The notes under the pieces were generated by a model. The model had not been told where the DNA came from. It was given only the letters and a program-made list of their open reading frames with translations, and did no database searches. This document shows positions 51,739 through 60,753 of a stretch of DNA of 64,000 bases, in pieces. The position numbers and the translations under genes are program-made. Origin of the DNA: Propionibacteriales bacterium (lineage in GTDB: Bacteria; Actinomycetota; Actinomycetes; Propionibacteriales; Nocardioidaceae); assembly GCA_026392415.1 (NCBI GenBank), contig JAPLCC010000019.1, positions 87,108 to 151,107 of the forward strand. The letters are read 5' to 3'. Each line of letters starts with the position of its first letter. The first letter of the stretch is position 1.

Positions 51739-52722
51739 ATGAGTTCGGGCCCCGTAGACGTCCTGGTTGCCGGTGGCGGCGGATTCATCGGAGGACATCT
51801 CGTCGCTGATCTCCTCGCTCAGGGCAAGACCGTCCGCTCGATCGACGTCAAGCCGCTGGACGAGTGGTACCAGGTGCACCCCGATGCCCAGAACGGTGTC
51901 GGCGACCTCTCGCTGCTCGCCGATGCCGAGGCAGCCACCGAGGGGGCGCGCGAGGTCTTCATGCTCGCCGCCGACATGGGTGGCATGGGCTTCATCGAGA
52001 ACAACAAGGCGTTGTGCATGCTGACGGTGCTGACCAGCACCCACATGCTCCAGGCCGCCAAGAAGTTCGACGTCGAGCGCTACTTCTACTCCTCCTCCGC
52101 GTGCGTCTACGCCGCGGACAAGCAGACCGACACCGCGGTCACCGCCCTCAAGGAGTCCGACGCCTACCCGGCACAGCCCGAGGACGGCTACGGCTGGGAG
52201 AAGCTCTTCTCCGAGCGGATGGCCCGCCACTTCACCGAGGACTACGGCCTCATCACCCGCACCGCCCGCTACCACACCGTCTACGGCCCGGAGGGCACGT
52301 GGACCGGTGGCCGCGAGAAGGCGCCTGCCGCCGTGTGTCGCAAGATCGCCGAAGCCGTCATCACCGGCAAGCACGAGCTCGAGATCTGGGGCGACGGCGA
52401 GCAGACCCGCAGCTTCATGTACGTCGACGACTGCGTGCAGGGCTCGCAGCGCATCCTCGCGAGCGACCTCGAGGAGCCGATCAACCTCGGCTCTGCCGAG
52501 CTGGTCTCCATCAACCAGCTGTACTCGATCGTCGAGGACATCGCCGGCATCAAGTGCGAGCGGAAGTACGACCTCAGCGCGCCCCAGGGCGTCCGCGGCC
52601 GCAACTCCGACAACACCATGATCAACGAGGTCTTCGGCTGGGAGCCGTCGATCACGCTCGCCGACGGTCTGGCCAAGACCTATGCCTGGGTCTACGACCA
52701 GGTCAAGCGCGCCCACGGCTGA
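51739..52722 (+). CDS. GDP-mannose 3,5-epimerase-like protein
   Basis: Extended SDR of 327 aa with strong resemblance to plant GDP-mannose 3,5-epimerase: MGGMGFIENN, YSSSACVYAADKQ, DGYGWEKLFSERM (Tyr, Lys), WTGGREKAPAAVCRK, GDGEQTRSFMYVDDC and GVRGRNSDN. Such enzymes convert GDP-mannose to GDP-L-galactose or GDP-L-gulose. ATG 51739 has GAGGAGA upstream. A GT4 gene follows by 14 nt. The assignment is by remembered motif similarity; NDP-sugar specificity is untested. Confidence 0.85.
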   Translation: MSSGPVDVLVAGGGGFIGGHLVADLLAQGKTVRSIDVKPLDEWYQVHPDAQNGVGDLSLLADAEAATEGAREVFMLAADMGGMGFIENNKALCMLTVLTSTHMLQAAKKFDVERYFYSSSACVYAADKQTDTAVTALKESDAYPAQPEDGYGWEKLFSERMARHFTEDYGLITRTARYHTVYGPEGTWTGGREKAPAAVCRKIAEAVITGKHELEIWGDGEQTRSFMYVDDCVQGSQRILASDLEEPINLGSAELVSINQLYSIVEDIAGIKCERKYDLSAPQGVRGRNSDNTMINEVFGWEPSITLADGLAKTYAWVYDQVKRAHG

Positions 52723-52736
52723 CGAGGACTGAGCAG

Positions 52737-53927
52737 TTGCGGATTCTGGTCCACGACCACAGCGGTCACCCCTTCCAGGCGGAGCTGAGTCGCGAGCTCG
52801 CCCGTCGGGGACATGACGTCACCCACTCGTACGTCGAGGGGTACGTCTCCGGCAAGGGCAAGCTCGAGGCTGCCCCCGGCGAGACGATCACGTTCGAGGG
52901 CATCGGCGGAGCCAAGCCGATCGACAACCAGCGGATGGCCCAGCGCCTGGTGCGCGAGGTCTCCCGCGGGTTCGAGCTGGTCCGTCACGTCCGTCGGGTG
53001 GGTCCCGAGGTCACCCTGGTCTCCAACGTGCAGATCCCGACCCTGGTGATCTTCGCCTTCGCCATGGCCGTGCTGCGCAAGCCGTGGGTGCTGTGGCACC
53101 AGGACGTCTACGCCATCGCGGTGAAGTCCTTCAGCGGCAGCAAGTTGCCGAAGCACTTCGCTGTCGTTGCCTGGGCCTTCGAGGTTGCCGAGCGCTGGTG
53201 CTCGCGCCGCGCGGCGGCGATCGTCGTCATCGCGTCGTCCTTCGTCCCGGTCCACGAGAAGTGGGGTACGGCGGCCAAGGTCACCGTGATCCCCAACTGG
53301 GCCCCGCTCGACGAGATCCGCCCGGTCGACCGCAAGAACGACTGGGCCATCGAGCACGCCGTCGACGACGTCCGCACGCTCCTGTACTCCGGCACGCTCG
53401 GCCTCAAGCACAACCCCGAGCTGCTGGTGCAGCTCGCGAAGGCGACCGCCGACGCCGGCCAGCCGGTCCGGCTGGTCGTGGTCAACTCGGGCCCCGCGGT
53501 CGACGTGCTCCGGGCCGAGGCGGAGCGGCTCGACGTACCGATCACGCTGCTGCCGTTCCAGCCCTATGAGCGGCTGCCCGAGGTGCTCGGCAGCGGCGAC
53601 GTGCTCGTCGTCCTGCTCGAGAAGGAGGCCGGGGCGTTCTCGGTGCCGTCCAAGACGCTCTCCTACTTGTGCGCGGGGCGCCCGATCCTCGGCCTGATGC
53701 CGGGCGAGAACCTTGCTTCGTCGCTCGTGACACGGGCGGGCGGACTGGTGCTGCCGCCCGCCGAGACCTCGGTCCCCCAGGCGGCCGAATGGCTCGTCGA
53801 GGTGCTCGAGGACAGTGAGATGCGCGCCGAACTCGGCGAGGCATCGCGCGATCTGGCCGAGCAGGAGTTCGCTCTTGACGGCTGTGCGACCCGGTTCGAA
53901 AGGCTGCTCAGCGCCCAGCGGCGCTGA
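52737..53927 (+). CDS. Glycosyltransferase family 4
   Basis: GT-B enzyme of 396 aa in the WcaI/GT4 style: RILVHDHSGHPFQAEL at the start, GTLGLKHNPELLVQLA, LPFQPYERLPEVLGSGDVLV and a C-terminal LCAGRPILGLMPGENLA. TTG 52737 has GAGGA about 10 nt upstream. Likely acts with the epimerase-like gene just before it. Confidence 0.9.
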   Translation: MRILVHDHSGHPFQAELSRELARRGHDVTHSYVEGYVSGKGKLEAAPGETITFEGIGGAKPIDNQRMAQRLVREVSRGFELVRHVRRVGPEVTLVSNVQIPTLVIFAFAMAVLRKPWVLWHQDVYAIAVKSFSGSKLPKHFAVVAWAFEVAERWCSRRAAAIVVIASSFVPVHEKWGTAAKVTVIPNWAPLDEIRPVDRKNDWAIEHAVDDVRTLLYSGTLGLKHNPELLVQLAKATADAGQPVRLVVVNSGPAVDVLRAEAERLDVPITLLPFQPYERLPEVLGSGDVLVVLLEKEAGAFSVPSKTLSYLCAGRPILGLMPGENLASSLVTRAGGLVLPPAETSVPQAAEWLVEVLEDSEMRAELGEASRDLAEQEFALDGCATRFERLLSAQRR

Positions 53928-54014
53928 GCCGTCCACACAATTAAGGACGAATCTCGCGATGTGACGTATCTCCTTCGCAACTCGCTCGTTGGGTTGTGTG
54001 CAGGGACCCCCCAC

Positions 54015-54058
54015 CCTGCTTGGGAGACCAAATCTCGGGTCTGGTCTGTGGCAGGAGG
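54015..54058 (+). promoter_or_regulatory. 5' UTR hairpin covering the Shine-Dalgarno of the priming transferase
   Basis: Outer arms CCTGC (54015-54019) and GCAGG (54051-54055) with inner arms AGACCA (54025-54030) and TGGTCT (54042-54047). The outer right arm is part of the ribosome site AGGAGG (54053-54058). Pairing would hide it. No known riboswitch class is recognised. Confidence 0.4.
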
Positions 54059-54064
54059 TAACAG

Positions 54065-54769
54065 TTGAGGAAGCGCGCGTTCGACGTCGTCGTCATCAGT
54101 CTGGCCGCCGTCGTCTGGATGCCCGTGGTGATCGTGGCCTCTCTGGCCGTACTGATCTTCTCGGGTCGACCCATCTTCTATCGATCCCGCCGCTGGGTCG
54201 GAGCCGGAACCGTCATCGAGATGGTGAAGCTCCGCGTGATGGTTCGCAATGCGAACCAGATCGTCGCTCCCGTCGACAGCGGTAGGTTCCTGAACACCCC
54301 TCTCGACTCCCCGCTCTACACCCCGATCGGCCGCGTGCTCGATCGGCTGGGCCTCAACGAGATTCCGCAGTTCGTCCACGTGCTCAAGGGCGAGATGAGC
54401 ATCGTCGGCGCCCGCCCGCTGACCGACAACGTCCGCGGCGCACTCAGTGACCAGCACTCCGACCTCGACTCGCGCTGGGAGACCCCGGCCGGGCTGACCG
54501 GGCTGCCCCAGCTCGTCGGCCGGCACTCGCTCACCGACGGTCAGCGCCTGCACCTGGAGTCGGCGTACTCCCGCCAGACCGCGGCCAGCCCGAGCATCGC
54601 GCTCGACTTCAAGATCCTGTTCTACACCGTCCTCATCACCTTCGGGGTGCGCAAGCCGATGTCATTCGACGAGGCACTCCAGCTCGCCGCGCCGCGCCGC
54701 CAGCGCGCCACGGTGCACATGTCGGACCTGGCCACCCCGCACTACGGCGCCGAGGCCGACGTCGCCTGA
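54065..54769 (+). CDS. WbaP-type priming sugar-phosphate transferase
   Basis: Bacterial sugar transferase of 234 aa that starts repeat-unit assembly by loading sugar-1-phosphate on undecaprenyl phosphate. One N-terminal helix (FDVVVISLAAVVWMPVVIVA), then LRVMV, LNEIPQFVHVLKGEMSIVGARPL and GLTGLPQLVG. TTG 54065 is set by AGGAGGT 6 nt upstream. The 137-bp leader before it can fold over the ribosome site. A perfect terminator follows. Confidence 0.93.
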   Translation: MRKRAFDVVVISLAAVVWMPVVIVASLAVLIFSGRPIFYRSRRWVGAGTVIEMVKLRVMVRNANQIVAPVDSGRFLNTPLDSPLYTPIGRVLDRLGLNEIPQFVHVLKGEMSIVGARPLTDNVRGALSDQHSDLDSRWETPAGLTGLPQLVGRHSLTDGQRLHLESAYSRQTAASPSIALDFKILFYTVLITFGVRKPMSFDEALQLAAPRRQRATVHMSDLATPHYGAEADVA

Positions 54770-54781
54770 GGGCCCCTGACG

Positions 54782-54825
54782 AAAAGAGCTGCGGCGCACC
54801 CCTCGGGGTGCGCCGCAGCTCTTTT
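54782..54825. terminator. Perfect 21-bp bidirectional terminator
   Basis: Arms of 21 bases (AAAAGAGCTGCGGCG... / ...GCAGCTCTTTT) around a two-base loop TC, with A-run and T-run on both sides. It ends both the priming transferase gene and the converging methyltransferase gene. Confidence 0.9.
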
Positions 54826-54840
54826 GTGGCCTCTCGACCC

Positions 54841-55554
54841 TCAGCGCATCTGGATCGCGACCTGGCCGAAGTAGTACCAGGAGTGAGCCAGCACGTCGTA
54901 CTCACGCTGGTAGGCGGAGCAGTAGTTCTCCAGCGCCTGGAACTCGTTGAGCACCGAGGAGAACTCGTCGAACACCACGATCGTGCCGGGCACCAGCAGC
55001 GCGTTGAACCGGGTCAGGACGTAGAGCGCCGAGGAGTAGAGGTCGGCATCGATGTGCACGACCAGGCGGGACTGGGGCGTGAACTTCTCGAGGAAGGGAT
55101 CGACACTCTCCTGGAACCACCCGGCGATGAACTCGACCCGGTCGTCGTCGATGTCCGGCAGTGCGCCGTTGACGTCGAAGTGCGACTTGACCATCTTGTT
55201 GTCGAACCGCTTCCAGGTCTCCGGCAGGCCCTCGAAGGAGTCGAAGCCGTAGAACCGGGACTCGGGATTCTTGTTGAGGTTCGCCCAGTGACGCAGCGAG
55301 TTGCCCTCGAACACCCCGAACTCGAGGTAGTCGATCGGTTGGTCGCCGATCAGCGTCGCGTGGAGGTGGTCGTACATCTCTTCACGGTGGTCGAACGCAG
55401 GCGTGCCTGCCGTGACGTGCTCGCGGCGCCAGGTCTCGATCTTCGGCAGGTTGACGATGGTGTCGAGCCGGAGACTGTCCTTGCCGACCTTCGCGATGGC
55501 GACCTTCGACTTGAGGCGGGCTTTCGCCATGGCGCGCTGAACTGCTTGAGGCAT
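54841..55554 (-). CDS. TylF-like SAM methyltransferase
   Basis: Protein of 237 aa with YLEFGVFEGNSLRHWA (motif I), FYGFDSFEGLPETW, LVVHIDADLYSSALYVL and VVFDEFSS, a TylF/macrocin O-methyltransferase-like pattern. ATG 55554 has GGAG about 9 nt upstream. It lies downstream of the Wzy-like gene on the same strand. Probably O-methylates a sugar; the acceptor is unknown. Confidence 0.85.
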   Translation of the reverse strand: MPQAVQRAMAKARLKSKVAIAKVGKDSLRLDTIVNLPKIETWRREHVTAGTPAFDHREEMYDHLHATLIGDQPIDYLEFGVFEGNSLRHWANLNKNPESRFYGFDSFEGLPETWKRFDNKMVKSHFDVNGALPDIDDDRVEFIAGWFQESVDPFLEKFTPQSRLVVHIDADLYSSALYVLTRFNALLVPGTIVVFDEFSSVLNEFQALENYCSAYQREYDVLAHSWYYFGQVAIQMR

Positions 55555-55645
55555 TGAGGTCACTCCGCGCGGCGATGGTCGGGGAGGGTGCGCCGCTTTC
55601 GGCAGAATCATAGGGGCTCTGGCCAGCGGATCCTCGGGTGTCTGG

Positions 55646-56986
55646 TCAGCGGATCTTCGCCGCGGCCGGAGGAGCCGGTTCGGATCGGTCCGCGCCCATG
55701 CGTGACTGGATGGCGAGCAGGATCGCCGGGGCCATCGGCACCCAGAGGGTGCGGTCCTCGAGGCCGGGGAACGTCGGCGTGAGGGCGATGAACGCCCACA
55801 CGACGTAGCCCAGCCGTCGGTTCGGATGGTTCCCGATGATCGGGCGGGCCAGGGTGTAGAGCACCAGGAGGTACCCGAGCAGGCCGAAGATGCCCGCGCT
55901 CGAAGCAACGCCGAGCACCACGTTGTGCACGAACAGCGCGTCCGAGAAGCCGTTGCCGACGATCGGATGCTGCAGGAAGAGGTCGATGCCGAAGTCCTGG
56001 GCCTCCGTGCGAGCCCGGTCGGCTCCGATCGCATCAGCCGACCCGGCGAGGCGGGAGATCGCCGAACCCTCGGCGGAGTTGCCGACGATGAAGGGGAGCG
56101 AGAAGACGGCGAGCGCGCCGAGGATGGCGAGCGCGAATCCCTTGAGTGCCGAGCGCTCGACGAACGGGAACATCAGGACCAGGCCGGCGATCACGACGGT
56201 CGCCGCACGACCACCACTCATCACGACGGAAGCGAGGCTCCCCGCCATGGCCATGGCGACCGCGACGCGGTACCAGACGGCATCGTTGCGGCGCCAGAGG
56301 TACATCAGGGCCGCGAAGGCCATCACGCCGGCTCCACCGAACTCGTTCGGGTGGTGCGACAGGCCCTGGTAGCGGTTGCCGACCCCGCCCCCGATCGGCG
56401 CGTACAGGAGGCTGAACATCTGTCCGACGACGTAGCTCCACAGCAGGACGTCGACCATCTTCCAGGTCGGCGCCCACAGCGCGAACAGGCCGAGCAGGCC
56501 CACGATCACGATCAACCACTGGACGAACTGGACGGCGCTCACGAACGGCTCCGGCGAGAAGACCGTCGAGAGGGTGCCGGTCACCATGATCAGCGAGACG
56601 CCGACGACGTACATCAGCGGGAGCCGGAGGGAACGGCGCAGGAGGGTCGGGACGAGCAGCATCACGGCGAGGCCGAAGAGGACATCGGTGATCGAGATCG
56701 GGCTTGCGGCGCCGCCGGGCGAGATGCCCTTGTTCATGGGCGCGGTCGCGAACGCGAGCATCATGACCAGCATCGCCGTGCGCTCACGGCCGAGGACGGC
56801 CAGCACCACCAGGAAGCCGGCCGCACTGACGGCGAGGATCGCGAGCAGGAGGCCCTCCGTCGCCACCACCGCCAGGCCCGCTGCGAGCAGGGCCATGACC
56901 AGGACGACCAGGCGCCGTTCCGTGGGCCCGGGCTGGCCGATCGAGGTCGACTGTCCCATGGAGTTCGGGGTCCTCACGCTCGGCAC
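55646..56986 (-). CDS. Wzy/WaaL-like O-antigen polymerase/ligase
   Basis: Membrane protein of about 446 aa with roughly 12 helices. The periplasmic loop motif NRYQGLSHHPNEFG and a later HPIVGNGFSDALFVHN match the O-antigen ligase/polymerase family. Expected to join lipid-linked repeat units. I take GTG 56986 (AGGAGA just upstream); GTG 57001 and ATG 56959 are also in frame. Confidence 0.87.
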   Translation of the reverse strand: MPSVRTPNSMGQSTSIGQPGPTERRLVVLVMALLAAGLAVVATEGLLLAILAVSAAGFLVVLAVLGRERTAMLVMMLAFATAPMNKGISPGGAASPISITDVLFGLAVMLLVPTLLRRSLRLPLMYVVGVSLIMVTGTLSTVFSPEPFVSAVQFVQWLIVIVGLLGLFALWAPTWKMVDVLLWSYVVGQMFSLLYAPIGGGVGNRYQGLSHHPNEFGGAGVMAFAALMYLWRRNDAVWYRVAVAMAMAGSLASVVMSGGRAATVVIAGLVLMFPFVERSALKGFALAILGALAVFSLPFIVGNSAEGSAISRLAGSADAIGADRARTEAQDFGIDLFLQHPIVGNGFSDALFVHNVVLGVASSAGIFGLLGYLLVLYTLARPIIGNHPNRRLGYVVWAFIALTPTFPGLEDRTLWVPMAPAILLAIQSRMGADRSEPAPPAAAKIR

Positions 56987-57080
56987 AGCTCTCCTCTCCA
57001 CACCCGGGCCGTCCTGTCGTCGGCGACCCTGGTGAGTCTAGGGGACGGGTGCCGGGGTGACCGGCGCCTGTCCGGAGGTG

Positions 57081-57356
57081 TCAGCCCCCGGCGAACGGCG
57101 GCAGGAACTCCACGGTGTCCCCCGGCGCCACGACCACCGCGGCGGGGTCGCTCGAGGAGACCGGACGATCACCGATCAGCACCGAACACGCCCGGAGCAC
57201 GTCGGGGAGTCGACCGTCGGGGTGCCGGCGTACGACCTCGGCGAGCAGTTCTGTCAGGGACAGCGGACCCGGGACGTCGATGTCCTCCTCCGGCACGCCC
57301 GCAGCAGATCGTGCGGCTGCCCAGTAGCGAACCCGGATGACCTGCGTCTCATTCAC
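57081..57356 (-). CDS. MoaD/ThiS-family sulfur carrier
   Basis: Ubiquitin-like protein of 91 aa ending FAGG, the C-terminal Gly-Gly that is activated and thiocarboxylated. [12 protein letters not shown] and [13 protein letters not shown] fit MoaD. GTG 57356 has AAGGGA 7 nt upstream. Divergent from glnR. Could serve molybdopterin or another sulfur-transfer enzyme. Confidence 0.9.
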   Translation of the reverse strand: MNETQVIRVRYWAAARSAAGVPEEDIDVPGPLSLTELLAEVVRRHPDGRLPDVLRACSVLIGDRPVSSSDPAAVVVAPGDTVEFLPPFAGG

Positions 57357-57483
57357 CGTTCTGTCCCTTCCCGGTTGCACCGTTGTTTCGGTATCGTCCC
57401 CCACAGGAAAACCGGCCGGGGCCCAGCGTTGCGTTTCGGTCTCACACCCGGCACGCGCCCGCAGTGCCAGTGAGGAGACCAGA

Positions 57484-58218
57484 GTGAGCACTCTCCTGCT
57501 TCTGACCAGCGCCCTGCAACCGTCGGCCGACGTGCTGCCCGGTCTCGCGCTGCTCGGCCACCAGGTCAAGATCCTGCCTGCCGAGGGCAGCGCCCTCCTC
57601 GAGGCACCCGAGTCCGACCTCGTCCTCGTCGACGGCCGCCACGACCTGGCCAGTTCCCGAGACCTGTGCCGCCTGATCCGCACCACCGGCACCGACGTGC
57701 CCGTCATCCTGGTGGCCACCGAGGGTGGCCTCGCCGTGGTCAACCACGACTGGGGCATGGACGACGTCGTCCTCCACACCTGTGGTCCCGCCGAACTCGA
57801 GGCCCGGATCAAGCTGGCCATCGGCCGGCTCGCCGCGGCCCGTGACGCCGCCGACCCCGATGCCCACGTGATCCGCTCCGGCGAGGTCGTGGTCGACGAC
57901 GCGACGTACACCGCGAAGGTGGGCGGACGGGTGCTCGACCTGACCTTCAAGGAGTTCGAGCTCCTCAAGTTCCTGGCCCAGCACCCGGGCCGCGTGTTCA
58001 GCCGCCAGCAGCTGCTCCAGGAGGTCTGGGGCTACGACTACTTCGGCGGCACCCGCACGGTCGACGTCCACGTCCGGCGACTGCGCGCCAAGCTCGGCCC
58101 CGAGAACGAGACGCTCATCGGGACCGTGCGCAACGTGGGCTACCGGTTCGTGCTGCCGTCCAAGGACGCCGAGGCCGACGCCGCGCGCATGGCCGAACGC
58201 AGCGCGCTCGACGCCTAG
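57484..58218 (+). CDS. glnR: GlnR-type orphan winged-helix response regulator
   Basis: OmpR-like regulator of 244 aa without a kinase partner. The receiver-like domain has Asp50 ([10 protein letters not shown]) but lacks other acidic pocket residues, as in GlnR. The C-terminal winged helix is [20 protein letters not shown]...[18 protein letters not shown]. GlnR governs nitrogen genes in actinomycetes. GTG 57484 has GAGGAGACC upstream. In M. tuberculosis Rv0818 (GlnR) also precedes mshD (Rv0819). Overlaps the glutamate synthase-like gene end by 4 nt. Confidence 0.85.
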   Translation: MSTLLLLTSALQPSADVLPGLALLGHQVKILPAEGSALLEAPESDLVLVDGRHDLASSRDLCRLIRTTGTDVPVILVATEGGLAVVNHDWGMDDVVLHTCGPAELEARIKLAIGRLAAARDAADPDAHVIRSGEVVVDDATYTAKVGGRVLDLTFKEFELLKFLAQHPGRVFSRQQLLQEVWGYDYFGGTRTVDVHVRRLRAKLGPENETLIGTVRNVGYRFVLPSKDAEADAARMAERSALDA

Positions 58219-59762
58219 TTCGCGTCGGGCTGCTCGTCGAAGTGGTCGCTGGTGTGCATCAACCGGGTGATCCCGGCCTTGAGGTCCTCCCCCAGTTCAC
58301 CCCATCCCTCCTTGTAGCCGTAGACCGACGCGAGTGAGCGGGCGTCGTAGTCTCCGTTGAAGATGTCGACGTCGGCACAGGTGATCAGGGCCGGGTGGGC
58401 CACACCCACCGCGGCGGAGATCCGGGTGAGTTCCTTGCGCATCGTGCGCAGGTAGACGCCGGCACGGTCCGCCTTGGACGTCACGTCGAGGCCACGCACC
58501 AACCACGGGTTCTGCGTGGCCACGCCCGTCGGGCAGTGATCCGTGTGGCACTTCTGCGCCTGGATGCAGCCGATGGAGAGCATGACCTCGCGCGCCACGT
58601 TGATCATGTCTGCGCCCAGCGCGAAGGCGACCACGGCGTTGTCCGGGAGCCCGAGCTTGGCCGATCCGATGAAGGTGATGTCGTCGGTGAGCCCGAGCTC
58701 CGCGAATGTGCCGTAGACCCGTGAGAAACCCATCCGGTAGGGCAGCGAGACGGAGTCGGCGAAGATCAGCGGGGCAGCACCGGTGCCGCCCTCGCCACCG
58801 TCCAGGGTGATGAAGTCGACGCCGCGATCACCCGGTGACATCAGTCGCGCGAGCTCCTCCCAGAAGTCCATCGCGCCCACGGCCGACTTGATGCCGACCG
58901 GCAGCCCTGTCTCGGAAGCGAGCAGCTCGACGAAGTCGAGCATCGAGTCGACGTCATGGAACGCCGTGTGCCGCGACGGCGACGAGCAGTCCTTGCCCTC
59001 CGGGATTCCGCGGATCGCGGCAATCTCCGGCGTCACCTTCGCTGCCGGCAGCAGGCCCCCCAGCCCCGGCTTGGCTCCCTGGCTGAGCTTGATCTCCAGC
59101 GCCCTGACCGGCGCCGTGTCGATCATTGCCTTGAGCTTGTCGAGGGAGAAGTTGCCCCGGTCGTCGCGACAGCCGAAGTACGCCGTACCGATCTGGACGA
59201 TCAGGTCCGCGCCATTGCGGTGGTACGGCGAGATCGAGCCCTCGCCGGTGTTGTGCAGGCAGCCGGCGGCCGCAGCACCCTTGTTGATCGCGGTGATCGC
59301 GTTCGACGACAGCGACCCGAAGCTCATGGCCGAGACGTTGACGACCGATGCGGGCCGGAACGCCTTGGCCCGGCCTCGCGGGCCACCCAGCACCTTCGCG
59401 CTCGGCAGCGTCCAGTTGTGGTCCTGGTCGCTCGGCAGCTTGTCGGCGAAGGTGCGCTGCTTGATGTAGGCATGCCCCTGGGTGTGCTCGACGTCGAGGT
59501 CGGTGCCGAAACCGAAGTAGCTGTTCTGCTCCTTGCTCGACGCATAGATCCAGGTGCGCTGGTCGCGACTGAAGGGCCGCTCCTCGTCGTTGCCCGTGAC
59601 GATGTACTGCCGGAGCTCGGGCCCGATCGTCTCCAGCCAGTAGCGCGCGTGCGCCACGATCGGGAAGTTCCGCTGGAGAGCGTGCTTCTTCTGGACCATG
59701 TCGCGCACGGCGACCGCGCCAAGGGCCACGGCTGCCCCACTCACCGCGTGGCTGAGTTTCAT
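58215..59762 (-). CDS. FMN-binding glutamate synthase-family protein
   Basis: Protein of 515 aa related to the FMN/Fe-S synthase domain of glutamate synthase, with a short N-terminal hydrophobic segment. FMN/substrate segments [24 protein letters not shown] and IGSAKLGLP; cysteines of the Fe-S site in [19 protein letters not shown]. It lacks the glutaminase domain. Convergent with glnR, which could regulate it; substrate unproven. Confidence 0.9.
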   Translation of the reverse strand: MKLSHAVSGAAVALGAVAVRDMVQKKHALQRNFPIVAHARYWLETIGPELRQYIVTGNDEERPFSRDQRTWIYASSKEQNSYFGFGTDLDVEHTQGHAYIKQRTFADKLPSDQDHNWTLPSAKVLGGPRGRAKAFRPASVVNVSAMSFGSLSSNAITAINKGAAAAGCLHNTGEGSISPYHRNGADLIVQIGTAYFGCRDDRGNFSLDKLKAMIDTAPVRALEIKLSQGAKPGLGGLLPAAKVTPEIAAIRGIPEGKDCSSPSRHTAFHDVDSMLDFVELLASETGLPVGIKSAVGAMDFWEELARLMSPGDRGVDFITLDGGEGGTGAAPLIFADSVSLPYRMGFSRVYGTFAELGLTDDITFIGSAKLGLPDNAVVAFALGADMINVAREVMLSIGCIQAQKCHTDHCPTGVATQNPWLVRGLDVTSKADRAGVYLRTMRKELTRISAAVGVAHPALITCADVDIFNGDYDARSLASVYGYKEGWGELGEDLKAGITRLMHTSDHFDEQPDAN

Positions 59763-59841
59763 GGGCCAGTCCTACAGCGTCACGGCGTCACATGTAAACG
59801 GTCTGTGCCGTGCGAGTTCCAGAGGCGTCACCCCACCGCGA

Positions 59842-59847
59842 TAGCGT
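59842..59847 (+). promoter_or_regulatory. -10 box TAGCGT for mshD
   Basis: TAGCGT ends 6 nt before GTG 59854; leaderless arrangement. Confidence 0.45.
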
Positions 59848-59853
59848 CGTGAC

Positions 59854-60723
59854 GTGCCCGCTGACGACCTCCTGACCGCTGCGACGGCGCTGAGTGCCAT
59901 CGAGGAGGTACGCCGTGCGTGTCTGGAGCACGACGGCGCGGATCCGCTCGACGAAGCCGCTCATTTGCGCCTCAAGCACCGCGGGCTCGACGACCTGGGC
60001 GCCTGGGTGACCGGCGACGGGTTCGCCCTCAGGCGGGGCGACGAGCTGGACCTGGCAGTCGCGCCGCCTGCCCGCGGCCGGGGCCTCGGGCGCCGGCTCG
60101 CGGCCCTCGCCTGTGCGGCGCCGGGGCCGCTGGCCGCCTGGTCGCACGGCAACCATCCAGCGGCCGGGGCCCTGGCAGCACCGCTGGGCTTCGCCCGGGC
60201 CCGGGAGCTCTGGGTGATGCGCCGCCCGGCCGCCGTACCCCTGGGGGCGGCGGAGCCGCCTTCCGGTGTGGCGATCCGTCACTACGTGGCCGCTGACGCC
60301 GCGGCGTTCCTCGCCGTCAACGCGGCCGCCTTCGCCCTCCATCCCGAACAGGGCGGTCTGGATGCCGACGGACTCGAGGAGCGGATGTCCGAGCCGTGGT
60401 TCGATCCAGCCGGTCTGCTCCTGGCGATCGGCGAGCGCGACCAGATCCTCGGCTTCCACTGGACCAAGCAGCACGACGCAGCGACCGGAGAGGTCTACGT
60501 CGTCGGGGTCGCGCCCCAGGCCCAGGGCCGCGGCCTCGGGCGGGTGCTCACGCTGGCCGGCCTCCACCACCTCGCCGCGGGCGGCGTCGACGAGGTGCTG
60601 TTGTACGTCGAATCGGACAACGCACCGGCGCGCCAGATGTACGCCAGCATCGGGTTCACACACGCTCCTGAGGACACCCATGTCCAGTACCGCCGTGCGC
60701 ACGTTCTGGAACATGCACCGTAA
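59854..60723 (+). CDS. mshD: Mycothiol synthase
   Basis: Final step of mycothiol synthesis, acetyl-CoA dependent acetylation of Cys-GlcN-Ins. 289 aa, two GNAT halves: AWSHGNHPAAGALAAPLGF in the first, FHWTKQHDAATGEVYVVGVAP and GRGLGRVL with LYVESDNAPARQMYASIGF in the second, all typical of MshD. GTG 59854 is leaderless. Confidence 0.95.
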   Translation: MPADDLLTAATALSAIEEVRRACLEHDGADPLDEAAHLRLKHRGLDDLGAWVTGDGFALRRGDELDLAVAPPARGRGLGRRLAALACAAPGPLAAWSHGNHPAAGALAAPLGFARARELWVMRRPAAVPLGAAEPPSGVAIRHYVAADAAAFLAVNAAAFALHPEQGGLDADGLEERMSEPWFDPAGLLLAIGERDQILGFHWTKQHDAATGEVYVVGVAPQAQGRGLGRVLTLAGLHHLAAGGVDEVLLYVESDNAPARQMYASIGFTHAPEDTHVQYRRAHVLEHAP

Positions 60724-60739
60724 CCCCGGCCGGCGTGAG

Positions 60740-60745
60740 TAGATT
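60740..60745 (+). promoter_or_regulatory. -10 box TAGATT for the coiled-coil gene
   Basis: TAGATT ends 8 nt before ATG 60754; leaderless arrangement. Confidence 0.45.
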
Positions 60746-60753
60746 TACCCTTC

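Noticed and set aside
60744..60750. TTTACCC upstream of the coiled-coil gene as a third copy of the exported-protein motif
   Set aside because: It falls in the spacer between the -10 box and the start codon and is better explained as part of that promoter.
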